64,000 nucleotides of DNA from Lolium rigidum (Eukaryota; Streptophyta; Magnoliopsida; Poales; Poaceae), in contig NW_025900914.1 of NCBI RefSeq assembly GCF_022539505.1, positions 1 through 64,000 on the forward strand. Direction: 5' to 3'. Each line of letters opens with the position of its first letter. The first letter of the stretch is position 1. The notes under the pieces were generated by a model. The model was not told where the DNA came from. It saw nothing but the letters and a program-made list of their open reading frames with translations, and did not search any database. The position numbers and the translations under genes are program-made. Positions 60,203-64,000 of this stretch are shown piece after piece.

Positions 60203-63095
60203 ACCAACGTAGGTAATTTTAAAATTCCCTTTCGGTGTACTGCGGAGGTATTGACGAGGTGGAGCTTGTTGCCGTGCATCATCTTCACCGGCGATCATCT
60301 CCACGCGTCGAGGGTGAGCATGCACATCTTCTAAGCCCCCTAGCACATCCCCGCATGCTCTGTAGCTCGAATTTGATCATTCACCGGAGTGCGCTGCCGC
60401 AGCACATGGTTGCCGGTGATGCTCCGGTGAGCCTTTCGGTAATCCGCCACCACCGTCGTGCTCAGTAGGTCAAGGGGAATTGAATAGTGTAAGTCATGCA
60501 TCCTGGGAGGCCCTAAATCGGTAGCGCCGTCATCTATTGGTCGTCGGCGTCAAGCCGACATGGCGTGTGGGGCCATTGGTCGTCGTTGAATGGTCTTTGC
60601 CGTGTGGCAATTGACCCAGCCAATGGACCCACATGTCAGTAGCAGTGGCTAGGGTATGAACCGGTACACTTAGCATTTCTATTTAATTTAAAATTCCAGA
60701 AAATAACTGAAACTTTGATGAAATAAATAAAACTCATTTCAAATAATATAAATGCAAATAAGATATCAAAATGCTCACATAAATAAACTCTATTCAATAA
60801 AAATATAATATGAAATTTTTTGTCAAAATAAAAATTCAATTATTTTAACCTTTATTGTTTATGCCTTTTTAATCCTTAATTCAAATAAAATTCAATAATT
60901 AGTTAAGTTTCAAAATTAAATAATAGCTATTCAGTAACTAAGTAAAATATTAAGATTAGTTTTCTTTATCATATTTTCATTAACTTAAAATATTAGTGGT
61001 ATTTCATAAACCCTAATTTGCGAATTACTATTTCTTTTAATTAATAACAAAACAAGAAAATGTTAAGAACTAATATTAATTTTGATATATTTAAAGTTGT
61101 TTACCTATTTAAACTTTTTTTTAAAGTTATTATTTAAAATCTAATAATAACTATAAAACCCTAATTTCTAAATTCAACCCTAACTAGTATTTATTCTAAT
61201 TATTAAATCCTTAATAATAATAAAATGTTAAGACCATGATTAATTTTAATTCAAAATAATTAGTAACTCAAACTCCATTACCAATTATTATTTTAAGAAT
61301 GATGTCACAATTTAAAACCTAGATCTAATGTGAAGAACCCTGGTCTCATTATTTTATATGATCATCCCAAATTAGATTCAATTCTAAAACCCTAGGGGTT
61401 TATCACATGTGAACATATAAACTTCACCTTTACCTATAGAACTTTAATAAGCAACAAATAAATGCATGCTCATGATCCACTAAAATAAAACCAACTCACA
61501 TGAAGTCATCATTCCATGTCTTCATTCTTGAATAAACCTTATATGATCCACTAGTGCCACTTAGGGGCAAACCCTAACTTGTTACTCACATATTAACATC
61601 ATTGATCACCATTCTTAATACCACACCATTGGAATCAATCCTAACCATCATACTTTAGTAGAACCATGGTGATCAATCATTATACCAACCTTGTGTAGTA
61701 ATTCACATCACATGCTCATATTCAACTAAACCCTACTTGGGCAATCATAAACCACCTAGTTTAGAAACCATTAGTGCGTACTTAGTGAAGAAAATAAGAA
61801 GTCATAGTAAACCCTAATGTTTAACTCATGGTACCACCTTAATAACCATCCTTTGATATGATCCCTATGATCAACCATAGTAATAAACCTGCCCATACTT
61901 GCTGCATATGGACCCATTCTACTTAAGAACCCAACTAGTACCTATTAGTGAAATAAATGAATCAAATAGTAAACCTTAGAAGCACTTAGCTCCTATTTGT
62001 AGTAGCTCTTGTTATTTATTAAACATGTTCTTCAAGAGTTATTCTTTTGAAGTACATAATAAATATCATCAACCATGCACTGTAGCACTTAGAATTGACA
62101 ACTACTCTTTACATATTATGCAACCACTATTCCTTGTGTGTATGATTGTTATGATGTCTTATACCACTTGTTTATGATAGTAATATAACCAAACCCTAAT
62201 AAGAACCTTGTTTGTGAACCATCCTAAAAAGTGCAACACACCCTAAAGAAATCTTTACAACTCATCAATCCTAAAACATCGGGGTTAGGTTACGTTCGGG
62301 GCGATTGCATCTCATACTATGCATTATAGCATCTTTGCCAGTTCTTTAAATATTATCCTTACCGGACAATGATAGTATTTCAGAATTTGGAGTTATCACG
62401 TATCGAAACCTTTGCCTGCATAATCTTGCAGTCAAGAAAGGCAAGTTCATCGCTTTCTCATATCATTTGATTATTTTTATCAAACTATATGCAAAGTACT
62501 ATACTTATCACTCTTGCATTAAAAAGAAAAATATTATTTTACAATTATGAATATGACTATGTGGTGGGCAATGGAACCATGGTATGTGTTGATTGGTGGA
62601 GGTTCCATTGCAAGGTTACTACTCATCTAGGACTAATCACCAATGCCGTCTAGTGATTCTAGCGTCGTACATATCGCGTTAACCATAAGATCTATAATGG
62701 CTCTGGGGAAGTCAGCTGTATCTTTTCCCTTCTGCATATCAACGGACTTCATAGAGCCTGACTGGGTGTTAGAATAACACCGCAGTAGGTTGGGAAATCC
62801 TTTTAAATCCCCATTTGTGTGGATGAGAGTGCTCTACCGTCTATGAGGGATTGTCCTTAGTACATCGGGGGTAAAGTCGTATGATCGAGAGAAGTCTACC
62901 GGGGATGTACGGATGGACAAAATGGTGGGCATGCAGGGTCGCGGAGAAGTCAGTGTTGGCTTGGATCTTATATTGGGCCCCATACCAAGGAAGTGTGGTC
63001 AAGGCTCGCGACTTGGTTGGCAACAAGGATAAGTTCTCTTATGGGAAAAGTAACGCACCTCTGCAGAGTGTATAAAAGTGTGGCTTGTCACTCCT
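60203..63095 (+). mobile_element. Large-LTR gypsy fragment with a long AT-rich core
   Basis: No gene. 60203-60660 is GC-rich, 60661-62290 is extremely AT-rich, and 62540-63090 has features shared in order with the nested element 13243-16510 (CCAAGGAAGTGTG at about 62987, then ACCTCTGCAG at about 63057). I infer a related LTR in plus orientation, cut at 63095 by the next insertion. The left border is not defined. Confidence 0.5.
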
Positions 63096-64000
63096 TGATT
63101 GCGCGTAATTAACACGTCCGTTGGGAACCCCAAGAGGAAGGTATGATGCGCACAGTAGCAAGTTTTCCCTCAGAAAGAAACCAAGGTTTATCGAACCAGG
63201 AGGAGCCAAGAAGCACGTTGAAGGTTGATGGCAGCGGGATGTAGTGCGGCGCAACACCGGGGATTCCGGCGCCAACGTGGAACCTGCACAACACAACCAA
63301 AGTACTTTGCCCCAACGAAACAGTGAGGTTGTCAATCTCACCGGCTTGTCTGTAACAAAGGATTAGATGTATAGTGTGGATGATGATTGTTTGCGAGAAA
63401 ACGGTAGAACAAGTATTGCGATAGATTGTATTCAATGTAAAAGAATGGACCGGGGTCCACAGTTCACTAGAGGTGTCTCTCCCATAAGATAAATAGCATG
63501 TTGGGTGAACAAATTACGGTCGGGCAATTGACAAATAGAGAGGGCATGACAATGCACATACATGATATAATGAGTATTGTGAGATTTAATTGGGCATTAC
63601 GACAAAGTACATAGACCGCTATCCGAGCATGCATCTATGCCTAAAAAGTCCACCTTCAGGTTATCATCCGAACCCCTTCCAGGTATTAAGTTGCAAGCAA
63701 CGAGACAATTGCATTAAGTATGGTGCATAATGTAATCAATAACTACATCCTCGGACATAGCATCAATGTTTTATCCCTAGTGGCAACAAGCACATCCACA
63801 ACCTTAGAACTTTCCGTCACTTCGTCCCGGATTTAATGGAGGCATGAACCCACTATCGAGCATAAATACTCCCTCTTGGAGTTAAGAGTAAAAACTTGGC
63901 CGAGCCTCTACTAATAATGGAGAGCATGCAAGATCATAAACAACACATAGGTAATAGATTGATAATCAACATAACATAGTATTCTCTATCCATCGGATCC
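63096..64000 (-). repeat. Partial LTR of the gag-only element family
   Basis: It starts TGATTGCGCGTAATTAACACG and follows the left LTR at 10403-11300 along its whole length (CGTCCGTTGGGAACCCCAAG and so on) with moderate divergence. It runs off the window at 64000, so it may be a solo LTR or one end of another full element. Orientation is minus. Confidence 0.88.

Noticed and set aside
60661..62290. AT-rich block as a centromere or organelle insertion
   Set aside because: No monomer periodicity and no organelle gene; the flanks look like one LTR family.

Overview
This is nuclear DNA of a grass, probably a Pooideae species (ryegrass, oat or wheat relatives). The evidence is intron-rich genes, nested LTR retrotransposons of families typical of large grass genomes, Stowaway and Tourist-like MITEs, and an Au-type SINE. 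No bacterial, CRISPR or organelle gene cluster is visible.

Layout. 1-10402 is a stack of retroelements: the gag and 5' LTR of a minus-strand Ty3/gypsy element that continues left of the window, a plus-strand LINE it appears to have split (itself carrying a MITE), an older LINE relic, and Ty1/copia remains. 10403-20394 is a complete gag-only Ty3/gypsy-type element (minus strand, CCCCC target duplication) interrupted by a 3.27-kb solo-LTR-like element (13243-16510, TATGG duplication). 22165-23424 is a tandem array of small LTR-like units separated by primer-binding sites.

The gene island is about 23.9-42.7 kb. It holds a small single-exon LEA2/NDR1-like membrane protein gene (23948-24541), a 24-exon RelA/SpoT homologue of RSH1 type (27109-35929), and a two-exon gene for a TPR protein with a Phe/DPF-rich N-terminus (41208-42708). 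All three are on the minus strand. The space between and inside them holds short elements (MITEs, a SINE, a LINE relic, a tiny retroposition scar) and no large LTR element. The RSH1 model was built by hand: all introns obey GT-AG on the minus strand and the exons join in frame to 903 codons plus stop.

43311-64000 is a second nest. A minus-strand copia-like element is split by a young 13.06-kb Ty3/gypsy element of Tat type (43732-56790, CCGGA duplication) and by a 1.53-kb solo LTR (58228-59759, GCGAC duplication). A large LTR-like sequence (about 60203-63095) and a partial LTR that runs off the window follow. The Tat-type element has gag-protease-RT-RNaseH-(second RNaseH)-integrase on the plus strand and, downstream, a long antisense gene on the minus strand that can be read as about eight exons.

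The most interesting items are the spliced-looking antisense gene of the Tat element, the doubled RNase H with a likely CpG-decay stop, the in-frame MITE insertion in the LINE, the tandem LTR-like array, reiterated polypurine-tract motifs in two elements, and a perfect 23-bp hairpin in an RSH1 intron. None is proven to be new biology. No clearly undescribed system was found.
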